A DNA stretch of 32,342 bases, from positions 1 to 32,342 of the forward strand of contig JACWAN010000106.1 in the NCBI GenBank assembly GCA_014874255.1. Reading direction: 5' to 3'. The notes beneath the pieces were generated by a model. It was given only the letters and a program-made list of their open reading frames with translations, did not search any database and was not told the origin of the DNA. This DNA comes from Candidatus Woesearchaeota archaeon (lineage in GTDB: Archaea; Nanobdellota; Nanobdellia; Woesearchaeales; UBA525). The translations under genes and the position numbers were made by a program. How positions within the stretch are numbered: the stretch's first letter is position 1; each line of letters starts with the position of its first letter. This document shows positions 24,235 to 32,241 of the stretch, in pieces.

Positions 24235-24855
24235 ATGCGTGCGTTCCAGGAGTGGAAGGACGACATCCTGCACCACAAGGGCGAGATCCTGCTGGCGCTG
24301 CTCTTCTTCGCGCTGTCAATACTCTCGACCATCGTGTCGAGCAACTACGTGGACGAGACGCGGACGGCGCCGGTCCCCGACCTCCTGCTCGACGCGCTGC
24401 CCGTCGTCAACCTCAGCCTCCTCTTCATCTGGGGCGCGGTCCTCGTCTTCGTGCTGTATCTGCTGTATCCGCTGGTGTTCGAGCCGAAGCGGTTCCACTA
24501 TGCGTTGGGCATGCTCGGCCTCTTCCTCCTGGTGCGTTCCGGGTTCGTCGTCCTGACTCACCTGCGGGCGCCGATCGGCGCGATCAACGTCGTCACGCCA
24601 GGATTCCTGGGCATCCTCTCCTACTCGAACGACCTCTTCTTCTCCGGACACACGGGGCTGCCGTTCCTCGGCTACCTCGTCTTCACGCAGCCGTGGATGA
24701 AGCGGTTCATGCTCGGAGCGTCCATCGTCCTGGCGGCGACCGTGCTCCTGATGCATGTCCATTATTCCATCGACGTGGCGAGCGCGTACTTCATCACGTA
24801 CGGCGTGTTCGTCATCGGCACGCCCCTCTTCGAGGGAACGGAGGCGAAAGCATGA
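24235..24855 (+). CDS. PAP2-superfamily / sphingomyelin-synthase-like membrane phosphatase or transferase
   Basis: Multi-TM with NDLFFSGHTGLPFLGYLVF and HVHYSIDVASAYFITYGVF (SGHT plus H-x3-D motifs). Confidence 0.75.
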   Translation: MRAFQEWKDDILHHKGEILLALLFFALSILSTIVSSNYVDETRTAPVPDLLLDALPVVNLSLLFIWGAVLVFVLYLLYPLVFEPKRFHYALGMLGLFLLVRSGFVVLTHLRAPIGAINVVTPGFLGILSYSNDLFFSGHTGLPFLGYLVFTQPWMKRFMLGASIVLAATVLLMHVHYSIDVASAYFITYGVFVIGTPLFEGTEAKA

Positions 24856-25226
24856 AAGCGAAGAAGAGAATGAGCACCCTCAAGATCGTCTCAATCAGCA
24901 TCGTGGCGCTCTTCATCCTCATCGTGATCGCGGGCATCGTCCGGGACAGCATGCGCGACGGCCGGACGCCGACGCAGGCGGAGACAGACGCGACGACTGC
25001 CGCCGTCCAGTCCGCGCTCAACGCCACCGGGTACGACCTCAGCGTCAGAGGAGGGGTCCGGGACGGCGCGCTCGTCGTCGTCGCGGCGAACGGTTCGGAG
25101 CACCACACGTACGTCGTCGACGTCCAGACCGGAGCGATCCTCTTCCACGTCGAAGCGGACGGTGCGAACGCGTCGCGGTACTGCGAGCGCCTGGACGTGT
25201 GCCACCTCCTCGGGATGCACGGCTGA
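24852..25226 (+). CDS. membrane-anchored small domain protein, PepSY-like, 124 aa
   Basis: ATGA overlap with the upstream gene; N-terminal TM; HHTYVVDVQTGAILFHV resembles a PepSY/YpeB repeat. Confidence 0.55.
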   Translation: MKAKKRMSTLKIVSISIVALFILIVIAGIVRDSMRDGRTPTQAETDATTAAVQSALNATGYDLSVRGGVRDGALVVVAANGSEHHTYVVDVQTGAILFHVEADGANASRYCERLDVCHLLGMHG

Positions 25227-25308
25227 GAGCGGCATCCGTGCAGGAGAGCACGCGCCGGCCGGCGTCCAGGCCGGCGTCCAGAGGGAGCGGAGGGAGAGAA
25301 AAGAGGGC

Positions 25309-26238
25309 TCACTCCTCGACGTCCTTGAGGAGCGCGACCTTGTAGTTCCTGCCGATCTTCTCGCGCTGCACGATCCGCTTGTATTCCAGGTTCGACATAA
25401 TTGCGGAGACCTTGGACTTCGACCACCCGAGCGTCCTGCCGACCTCCTTCTGGCTCATCGGTCCTTTGTTCCCGCGCAGCGCCGCGAGGATGGCCTTCTC
25501 GTCGGGGCTCAGCAGGGAGGAGGGGACGGCGGGGAGTTCCGGCCGACTACGCCTGAGCATCGCGCGCCGCCGATGATCGAGCGCGACCCCTGCGACTGCG
25601 CCGAGGAGGAGCGCGGCCCCCATGAAGAGCCAGACTGGCCACTCACTGAGTTCCTGGCGGACCTCCTGCCACGTCCCGAAGGATTCGAGGCCGTGGTAGA
25701 GGACGTAGTAGCGTATCGGCAGCTGCGGCGACTGCGCAGCCCAGGTGATGATGATGCGCTGGCCGTCGGTCGTCATCGTCGTGGGCGAAGGCACCACGGG
25801 CGGGTCCGTCCGGTCGCTGGCGCCGACGCCGTAGCCGTTGGGCAGGGCGACCGTGTAGCGGAGGCTGCGCGGCGCCGAGGGCAGGTTGAGGGTCCGCGAG
25901 AAGGTGAAGGAGCCGCCCTGGACCGGTTGCGCTGCGTCGCGGAGCGCGTAGGCGATCGAGACCTGGCATGTGGTGCAGGAGAGCGGGACCGTGACCGTGC
26001 CGTTCGCCGTCGTGGTCGCGTGGCCGTCCGCGGCGACGGCGACCGCTCCTTCAGGGAGGATGAAGGTGAACGATGCCTGCGTATTGTCGAGGAGCTGGAG
26101 CGAGACCGTCTCCTGGACTGAGAGGTCCTCGAAGAGCGTGTCGTTGATCCCGACGGCGCCGATTGTGGCTGCTTTCGTGAAGGGGAGGAGCAGGAGGATG
26201 GTTATGAACCATGCCGCCGCGAGCCACGTCTTCGTCAT
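25309..26238 (-). CDS. exported ectodomain-TM-winged HTH protein (membrane-tethered regulator), paralogue of 21595-22440
   Basis: Signal peptide, ectodomain with TVALPNGYGVG...TDGQRIIITWAAQSPQLPIRYYVLYHG, TM (WLFMGAALLLGAVAGVAL), wHTH (SQKEVGRTLGWSKSKVSAIMSNLEYKRIVQREKIGR). Confidence 0.82.
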   Translation of the reverse strand: MTKTWLAAAWFITILLLLPFTKAATIGAVGINDTLFEDLSVQETVSLQLLDNTQASFTFILPEGAVAVAADGHATTTANGTVTVPLSCTTCQVSIAYALRDAAQPVQGGSFTFSRTLNLPSAPRSLRYTVALPNGYGVGASDRTDPPVVPSPTTMTTDGQRIIITWAAQSPQLPIRYYVLYHGLESFGTWQEVRQELSEWPVWLFMGAALLLGAVAGVALDHRRRAMLRRSRPELPAVPSSLLSPDEKAILAALRGNKGPMSQKEVGRTLGWSKSKVSAIMSNLEYKRIVQREKIGRNYKVALLKDVEE

Positions 26239-26384
26239 GTCCTTCCCCTGCCTCCTGGACGACGGTTCTGAACCGTCATGTGCCGGGATTAATGGGTCCT
26301 GGCTTATATAGCTTATGCAGCTGCGCCACGGTTCTCGTCGTCTGCAGGGATATTTAATATATTTTCTCGCCTTTCCCGCGAAGA

Positions 26385-27206
26385 ATGAACCGGAAGGTGA
26401 AGGAGATGACGATGATGGTCAGGCGGAAGGGCGGTTACCTGTTGCTGACGCTCGTGGCGGCGCTCGCGGTCATGGTGATGGTGGCGGGCGCGGCGCGGGC
26501 CGTGCACGCGGACGATGACGGCGGTGACGCGTCGCAGCAACAGTACGCCACGCAACAGCAGGCGCAGCTCCAGGCGCAGCAGCGCACGGCGGAAGAGCAG
26601 GCCGCGGCGCAGGCCGCCACGCAGAACGAGACCGCGTCGCGCGGCGAGCAGGAGGGCGGCCGCTGGGACATCAGCCATGACTTCGGCGGGCAGAGCGGCT
26701 CCGAGCAGGAGGACGGCCGCGACAGCGCAGGCGACACGAACGGGGAGAACGGAATCCCGGACCAGATGAACACGACGGGGAACGTCACCCTCAATGACAG
26801 TCTGAACCTCAGCGACCTCAAGTACCTCAACTATACTGATCTCAACTCCACCAATCCCAACTACGCCAGTCTCAACTATACGGACTTCAACTCCGCCGAT
26901 TACGGCGTCAACGGCACCGGCGCGGACGGGAGCACGGCAGCCGACCTGCGGATCGACACGCCGGCGGACATCGCCGCGCGGGAGGCGGAGATCCGGAGCA
27001 TCCAGGCGGAGATGAACGTGTCGCAGGTGCGGATCGCCGCGGCGGAGCGGCAGCGGCAGAGCGCCGAACAGGCAATCGCCGCGCTCGGCGCCAACGCCAC
27101 GGACGGCGCCGGCAACGGCAGCGTCCAGGGTGCAGGGAACGCGACGGCGCCGGCAGCGCCGCCGTTCTTCACGCGGCTGCTCATGTGGCTGGGGATCGTG
27201 CATTGA
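26385..27206 (+). CDS. exported Q-rich, N-glycosylation-sequon-rich protein with LNYTD-type repeats, 273 aa
   Basis: Signal peptide; QQQYATQQQAQLQAQQRTAEEQAAAQ; LNYTDLNSTNPNYASLNYTDFNS; C-terminal hydrophobic FFTRLLMWLGIVH. Confidence 0.7.
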   Translation: MNRKVKEMTMMVRRKGGYLLLTLVAALAVMVMVAGAARAVHADDDGGDASQQQYATQQQAQLQAQQRTAEEQAAAQAATQNETASRGEQEGGRWDISHDFGGQSGSEQEDGRDSAGDTNGENGIPDQMNTTGNVTLNDSLNLSDLKYLNYTDLNSTNPNYASLNYTDFNSADYGVNGTGADGSTAADLRIDTPADIAAREAEIRSIQAEMNVSQVRIAAAERQRQSAEQAIAALGANATDGAGNGSVQGAGNATAPAAPPFFTRLLMWLGIVH

Positions 27207-27219
27207 AGAGGTGGTGGCG

Positions 27220-27351
27220 ATGGACGAAGAGAGAGCGTATGAGGAGATGGACGTCGAGAGCGCGGCAATCCGCGGCTACGAGGATGACGACGAGGACTGG
27301 GATCAGGCGGCGTCGTTCCTGCGCGGCCATCTCAGTATGGGGGAGCTGTAG
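27220..27351 (+). CDS. small acidic protein, 43 aa
   Basis: MDEERAYEEMDVESAAIRGYEDDDEDWDQAASFLRGHLSMGEL*; GAGGTGG SD; located inside a same-strand gene cluster. Confidence 0.55.
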   Translation: MDEERAYEEMDVESAAIRGYEDDDEDWDQAASFLRGHLSMGEL

Positions 27352-27414
27352 CTCGGGAAACGCTTTTCCGCCCCTGGCGGGCGTGGAAATGAACGTGGAA
27401 CGGAGGGGAGGCTT

Positions 27415-27651
27415 ATGACGAGATACCTGATCATCTTCAAGCGGAAGGAGTGCATCGGCGCTGCGGCGTGCGAGGCGGTGAGCCCGAAGCTCTGGCGGAT
27501 GCACGGCGACGGCAAGGCAGAGCTCAAGGGCGCGACGGTCAACCCGCGGACCGGCGACTACGAGCTCGAGATCGACGCGGCCCTCTTCGAGGAGCAGCGG
27601 ACAGCCGCGGAGAGCTGCCCGTCCGGGTGCATCCGCGTCGTGGAGGCGTGA
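27415..27651 (+). CDS. ferredoxin, predicted [3Fe-4S] type
   Basis: KECIGAAACEAVSPKLW...AAESCPSGCIRVVEA: C-x2-A-x2-C...C-P, second cluster Cys replaced by Ala. Confidence 0.82.
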   Translation: MTRYLIIFKRKECIGAAACEAVSPKLWRMHGDGKAELKGATVNPRTGDYELEIDAALFEEQRTAAESCPSGCIRVVEA

Positions 27652-27656
27652 GCCGC

Positions 27657-28511
27657 ATGGACGCGACGAGGACGTTCGCGCTGCTCGGCGGCGCCGTGAC
27701 GGTCGAGCTCTACGATGTCGAGGAGCCTCTCGCCAACCTCGTCTTCGACGAGATCGTGCGCGAAGGGCTGCGGCTGCAGCGCATCTTCAACCTCTATGAC
27801 CCTGAGAGCGAGCTCTCGGCCCTGAACCGGCGACGCGAGCTGCGCGCCTCGCCGGAGCTGCGCCTCGTCCTCGCGGAAGCGCTCCGGTTCTCGCGGCTCA
27901 CTGGCGGACGGTACGACGTGTCGAAGGGACGCGAGTTCCTCGCCCGGAAACGCGGCGACGAGTACACGGCAGGGTGCACGTTCGAGAACGTCGAAGTGGA
28001 CGGCGACATCGTCCGGCTCACGCACCCGGACGCGCTCGTCGACATGGGCAGCATCGCGAAGGGGTACATCGGCGACGCCCTCCTCGCCTTCATCGCGGCG
28101 CTGGGCGTCGAGAGCGCGTTCGTCGACGCGCGCGGCGACCTCCGCGTCTCCGGCTCCCGGCTCGAGGTCGTCCGGATACGGCACCCCCGCGACCCGGACG
28201 CGGTGACGGGATCGCTGCTCCTCGAGAACGCGGCCGTCGCGACCTCAGGGGATTACCGTCAGTATGTCGGGAGCTACGACCAGTCGCACATCGTCGGCGC
28301 CCGCGATTTCGCCTCGGTGAGCGTCGTCGCCCCCACGTTGATGGAGGCGGACGCCGTCGCGAGCGCGGTCTTCGTGCTCGGGAGCAGAGAGGCGCAAGCA
28401 TTCCTCGAGAAGCTGCCGCACGTGAAGGCGTTCGCCGTGGACACGGCGCTGCGCCGGCACCGGTACAACGGCTTCGGCGGGCTCGACGAGGGTGAGGGGC
28501 TTGGAACGTAA
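27657..28511 (+). CDS. apbE: FAD:protein FMN transferase (ApbE family)
   Basis: LQRIFNLYDPESELSALNR, LVDMGSIAKGYIGDALLAF, VATSGDYRQYVG, VSVVAPTLMEADAVASAVFVLG. Confidence 0.92.
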   Translation: MDATRTFALLGGAVTVELYDVEEPLANLVFDEIVREGLRLQRIFNLYDPESELSALNRRRELRASPELRLVLAEALRFSRLTGGRYDVSKGREFLARKRGDEYTAGCTFENVEVDGDIVRLTHPDALVDMGSIAKGYIGDALLAFIAALGVESAFVDARGDLRVSGSRLEVVRIRHPRDPDAVTGSLLLENAAVATSGDYRQYVGSYDQSHIVGARDFASVSVVAPTLMEADAVASAVFVLGSREAQAFLEKLPHVKAFAVDTALRRHRYNGFGGLDEGEGLGT

Positions 28512-29313
28512 GACGCTCATCCTCATCGTCGCGGGAGGGGTGACCGCCGCATTCTTCCTCGTCTTCTCCATGCTCGTCAGCACACAGCCCGCCATCTGGT
28601 ACGAGACGCGGATCTTCGGCCTGCTCGCGTACGCGGCCCTCTTCCTCACCGTCGTCATCGGCGAGCTCCGCATCCTCTCGAAGAACAAGGCGGCCACGGC
28701 GGGCATCTTCCGCTACCACAAGCCCGTCGCAATCTTCGCCACGTACCTCGTCGGCCTCCACCTCGTCGCGGCAGCGAACGACAACTTCAAGTGGGGGAAA
28801 GGGCTCTCCTTCCTCCAGTACCTCGGCTTCTCCTTCGGGGACAAGTGGCTCGTCCTCCTCTCCTTCGGCGCGCTCGCCTTCTACCTCATGCTGCTCGTCG
28901 GCCTCACCTCGCGGACGAAGGCGATCCAGCGGATCGGGTTCAAGAACTGGAAGCTGATCCACTACCTCAGCTACCTCTCCTTCGTCCTCGCATACGTGCA
29001 CAGCGTCGGCCTCGGCACGGACATCAAGTCCTCGATCCTCAGCCCCGTCCTCTCGCCCCTCTTCGTCGCCTCGTTCCTCTTCGTCGTCGCGCTCCTCCTC
29101 ACCCGCGTCGCGAACGGCTTCAACGTCCTCAGCGACCAGTGGGAGGTGAACCTCGCCGGGATCTTCTTCCTGCTGCTGCTCGGCGGCCTCGCCTTCCTCG
29201 GCTGGCAGGCGACGCAGGTGACAGCGCTCCAGACGGCGCTCGGCGCGGGACAAACGCCTGTCGTGACGGCCGTCAACGTGACGCAGCACGTGCTCGCGGG
29301 GGTGAGCGCATGA
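28492..29313 (+). CDS. ferric-reductase-like transmembrane protein (di-heme cytochrome b fold)
   Basis: Multi-TM with two bis-His pairs: H-x13-H in FRYHKPVAIFATYLVGLHL and H-x12-H in LIHYLSYLSFVLAYVHS. Start GTG 28492 or TTG 28501. Confidence 0.8.
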   Translation: MRGLERKTLILIVAGGVTAAFFLVFSMLVSTQPAIWYETRIFGLLAYAALFLTVVIGELRILSKNKAATAGIFRYHKPVAIFATYLVGLHLVAAANDNFKWGKGLSFLQYLGFSFGDKWLVLLSFGALAFYLMLLVGLTSRTKAIQRIGFKNWKLIHYLSYLSFVLAYVHSVGLGTDIKSSILSPVLSPLFVASFLFVVALLLTRVANGFNVLSDQWEVNLAGIFFLLLLGGLAFLGWQATQVTALQTALGAGQTPVVTAVNVTQHVLAGVSA

Positions 29314-29699
29314 GCAAAGCAATCTGGATCGTCGGGATTGCCATCCTCCTCGTGGTGTACGTCGTCGGCACGGTCTATCTCAGCCAGTCCACCAACCAGA
29401 AGGTGAGCGCGCTCCAGAGCGACGTGGCGCTCGCGAACGTGCGGCGCGACCAGTCGCAGCAGATGGCCGTGCAGCAGCTCGCCACGCAGCAGGCGCAGCT
29501 CGCGCTCCAGCAGGCGCAGCTCACCATCCAGGAGGAGCAGGCGAAGCAGGCGCAGCTCCAGGCGCAGCTCGACGCTCTCCTCGCACAGCCCGCCACAACG
29601 CAGACAACACCGGGTGCTCCGGCGGCGCAGCAGCAAGCGCAACTGGCGGCGCAACAGCAGGCCCTCGCGACGCAGCCCAAAGTGACCCGGGCATCCTGA
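29310..29699 (+). CDS. single-TM Q/A-rich coiled-coil protein, 129 aa
   Basis: ATGA overlap with the upstream gene; TM IWIVGIAILLVVYVVGTVYL then (QQAQL)-like repeats. Confidence 0.7.
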   Translation: MSKAIWIVGIAILLVVYVVGTVYLSQSTNQKVSALQSDVALANVRRDQSQQMAVQQLATQQAQLALQQAQLTIQEEQAKQAQLQAQLDALLAQPATTQTTPGAPAAQQQAQLAAQQQALATQPKVTRAS

Positions 29700-29811
29700 C
29701 GTTCCCCCAAACCACAGGGAGGCGGGCGGGGCATGGTCCCCGCCCGTCCTTCCTTCTCGTCTGGCCGGCTCTCCGTGACGCCGAAAGAACGCCAGATAGC
29801 CGGGCAGATTC

Positions 29812-30369
29812 TCAGAGCACGCCCGGGACGAGGGCCTTGACCTCTTTCTTGTAGGCCTCGTACCGCTTGCCGAACGCTTTCAGCATGAGGCGTTCCTCCG
29901 CCTTGAGCTTAATCCAGAAGCTGACCGTGAACGGGAGGAGACCGAGGAGGCCGCTTGCCGCGCCGATGGCGATGACGGTGCCGAGATACATGAGGATCAG
30001 CGCGGTGTAGATCGGGTGGCGGACGAGCGCGTACGGCCCCGTCAGTATGAGCTCGTGGTCCTTCTTCAGGGCGACCGTGCCGCTCCAGTTCGCGCCGAGG
30101 ACGATCCGCGCCCAGACGGCGAGGACGAGTCCGGCGACGGTGAGGAGGAGACCAGCAGTCTCTATGATGGTCGTCGGGGGCAGGATCCTCGTCGCGAGGG
30201 GGCCGCGCACGCCGAGCCAGAGGAGGACGAAGCCGAGGAGGTAGAGGGGGAGCCACGAGACGGAGCCCCAGAGGTCCTGCCGCTCCGCGATCCGTTTCTG
30301 GAAGAGCCGGGCGACGAGCCAGACGATCCCCAGGGCGACCCAGCACGCGACGAAGAGCTGCGCGAACAT
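29812..30369 (-). CDS. isoprenylcysteine carboxyl methyltransferase-like membrane protein
   Basis: GTVALKKDHELILTGPYALVRHPIYTALILMYLGT...KAEERLMLKAFGKRYEAYKKEVKALVP. Confidence 0.87.
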   Translation of the reverse strand: MFAQLFVACWVALGIVWLVARLFQKRIAERQDLWGSVSWLPLYLLGFVLLWLGVRGPLATRILPPTTIIETAGLLLTVAGLVLAVWARIVLGANWSGTVALKKDHELILTGPYALVRHPIYTALILMYLGTVIAIGAASGLLGLLPFTVSFWIKLKAEERLMLKAFGKRYEAYKKEVKALVPGVL

Positions 30370-30497
30370 GGTGGACTGGACGTTCGGTCTCTTGAAAAAG
30401 GTATCGGCAGGGGGGCGTCCAGGCAAATGGAAGTCGCCGGCCAAAGGTGAGGCGTTGCATTGACGCGGGAGGAGGAGGTCAGGAGGTTGTCCCCACA

Positions 30498-30741
30498 GGC
30501 GAGCACGAGGCTCGCCGTGATTCTCAGGAACGAAGTTCCTGGAACCCCGGGAGCTTCGCTCCCTGTGGTTCCGGCAGCGTTCCGGTACCGAGAACTACGG
30601 GGTCGACGGGTGTAGCAGAGGACGATGCGATACGCCGGAAGCCGGCGCTACGAATTCGGAGAATTCGTGCGCCCGGAAATCTGCGGGTCTCCTAGGGCGA
30701 CCCGCGAAGCGATTTGCCTAAGACCCCTGCCAAGGGGCAAA
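30498..30741. repeat. intergenic array of consecutive distinct short-loop hairpins
   Basis: GGCGAGC-ACGAG-GCTCGCC; CAGGAAC-GAA-GTTCCTG; GGAACC-[GGGAGC-TTC-GCTCCC]-GGTTCC; GTAGC...CGCCGG-AAG-CCGGCG...GCTAC; ACGAATTC-GGA-GAATTCGT; GCGGGTC-N9-GACCCGC; TTTGCC...GGCAAA. Confidence 0.85.
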
Positions 30742-30790
30742 GAATTAAAAGAGGGGCGCTCTGTCGAGAGAGGAAAGGAGGACTGAGAGC

Positions 30791-32125
30791 ATGGACTACG
30801 ACCTCATCGTCATCGGCGGCGGACCCGCGGGGATCATCGTCGCGACCAACGCGAAGCTGCGCCATCCGGAGAAGAAGGTGCTGCTCGTCAAGAGCGTCGG
30901 GAAAGGGGTGGTGCCATGCGCAATCCCCTACATGTTCAAGACGATGGACGACCCGGAGAAGAACCGGCTCGGCGACGCCGCCCTCGAGAAGAACGGCGTC
31001 GCGATCGAGGTCACGGAGGTCGTCGCGCTCGACCGGGGACGCCGTGCAATCACGACGGCGGAGGGTGAGACCTTCACCTATGAACGGCTCGTCCTCGCGA
31101 CGGGGTCGGAACCGGCCACACCGCCCGTCGACGGCGTCGGGAAGAAGGGCGTCTACGCGATCAGGAAGGACTTCGACTACCTGAAAGCGCTGCGGACGGA
31201 GATCGAGCGCGCCACTGACATCGTCATCATCGGCGGCGGCTTCATCGGCCTCGAGGTGGCGGACGAGCTCACCCGCTTCCCCGAGAAGAAGGTGACTGTC
31301 GTTGAATTCCTCCCGCGGGTGCTCGCAGGCTCCTTCGACCCGGAGTTCGCGGCGGCAGCGATGGCGGAACTGACCAAGCGGGGCGTCACAATCCTGGCCG
31401 GCACGAAGGTCGTCCGGATCAGGGGCGGGGAACGCGTCGAGGCGGCGGAGCTCTCCGACAAGCAGATCATCCCCTGCCAGCTCGTCCTCCTCGGAGCGGG
31501 GGCGCGGCCGCTGACGGGACTCGCCGAGAAAGCAGGACTGGCGGTCGACAAGGGCATCGTCGTCGATGAGCGGCAGCGGACGGCGGACGAGCGCGTCTTC
31601 GCGATCGGCGACTGCGCCGCGAAGAAGGACCTCTTCACGGGGAAGAGCGCGCCGGTCATGCTCGCCTCGACCGCGACCGCGGAGGCGAGGATCGCGGCCG
31701 GCAACCTCTTCGCAGAAGGCACGAGGAACAGAGGGACGATCGCCGCGTACTCGACGAAGATCGGCGACCTCGTCCTCGGAGCGGCCGGCATGACCGAGGA
31801 ACGCGCGCGGGAGGAGGGATTCAAGATACTCGTCGGGAAAGCGATCGGGCCGGACAAGCACCCGAGCTGCCTCGCCGGCATGAAGGAGCAGCAGACGAAA
31901 CTCGTCTTCTCCAAGGAGACCGGGCTCCTCCTCGGCGGACAGGTGACAGGCGGCGACTCGGTCGGAGAGCTGGTCAACGTCATCGCGCTCGCGATCCAGA
32001 AAGGGACGAAGCTGACGGAGCTGGAGACGCTCCAGGTGGCGACGCACCCCAAGCTGACCGCGGCGCCGACGACGTACCCGCTCGTCGTCGCGGCGCAGGA
32101 CGCTCACAAGCCGAGCAGCTTGTAG
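30791..32125 (+). CDS. CoA-disulfide reductase / NADH oxidase-like FAD-dependent oxidoreductase
   Basis: YDLIVIGGGPAGIIVATNAKLRHPEKKVLLVK, VPCAIPYMF (redox Cys), DIVIIGGGFIGLEVADELTRF, VFAIGDCA. Confidence 0.9.
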   Translation: MDYDLIVIGGGPAGIIVATNAKLRHPEKKVLLVKSVGKGVVPCAIPYMFKTMDDPEKNRLGDAALEKNGVAIEVTEVVALDRGRRAITTAEGETFTYERLVLATGSEPATPPVDGVGKKGVYAIRKDFDYLKALRTEIERATDIVIIGGGFIGLEVADELTRFPEKKVTVVEFLPRVLAGSFDPEFAAAAMAELTKRGVTILAGTKVVRIRGGERVEAAELSDKQIIPCQLVLLGAGARPLTGLAEKAGLAVDKGIVVDERQRTADERVFAIGDCAAKKDLFTGKSAPVMLASTATAEARIAAGNLFAEGTRNRGTIAAYSTKIGDLVLGAAGMTEERAREEGFKILVGKAIGPDKHPSCLAGMKEQQTKLVFSKETGLLLGGQVTGGDSVGELVNVIALAIQKGTKLTELETLQVATHPKLTAAPTTYPLVVAAQDAHKPSSL

Positions 32126-32215
32126 ACGAGGAACGCGGGCCAGACGAGCGCCTTCAATACGCCGAGGACGCCGTACCAGAACCCGGTCGCGTGCTGGATA
32201 TAATAGTAAGTCTCT
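32104..32215 (-). pseudogene. 3-prime part of a microprotein gene (...YYYIQHATGFWYGVLGVLKALVWPAFLVYKLLGL*), possibly interrupted
   Basis: Open frame ending at 32104, overlapping the end of the NADH-oxidase-like gene; no start codon before an in-frame stop in the abruptly AT-rich segment. Confidence 0.5.
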
Positions 32216-32241
32216 TAAATTTTAGTAAATATTAAATACTT

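Noticed and set aside
28090-29322. 410-aa minus-strand ORF opposite apbE and the ferric-reductase-like gene
   Set aside because: E/R/D-rich spurious translation antisense to two recognisable genes.
29798-29815. Possible fifth family A fragment (CCGGGCAGATTCTC)
   Set aside because: Only ~14 nt similarity with a mismatch, no inverted arms and no other family boxes nearby.
30692-32107. 471-aa antisense ORF opposite the NADH-oxidase-like gene
   Set aside because: Low-complexity R/D/E/L-rich translation, a common artefact of high-GC codon bias; the plus-strand frame encodes a clear flavoprotein.
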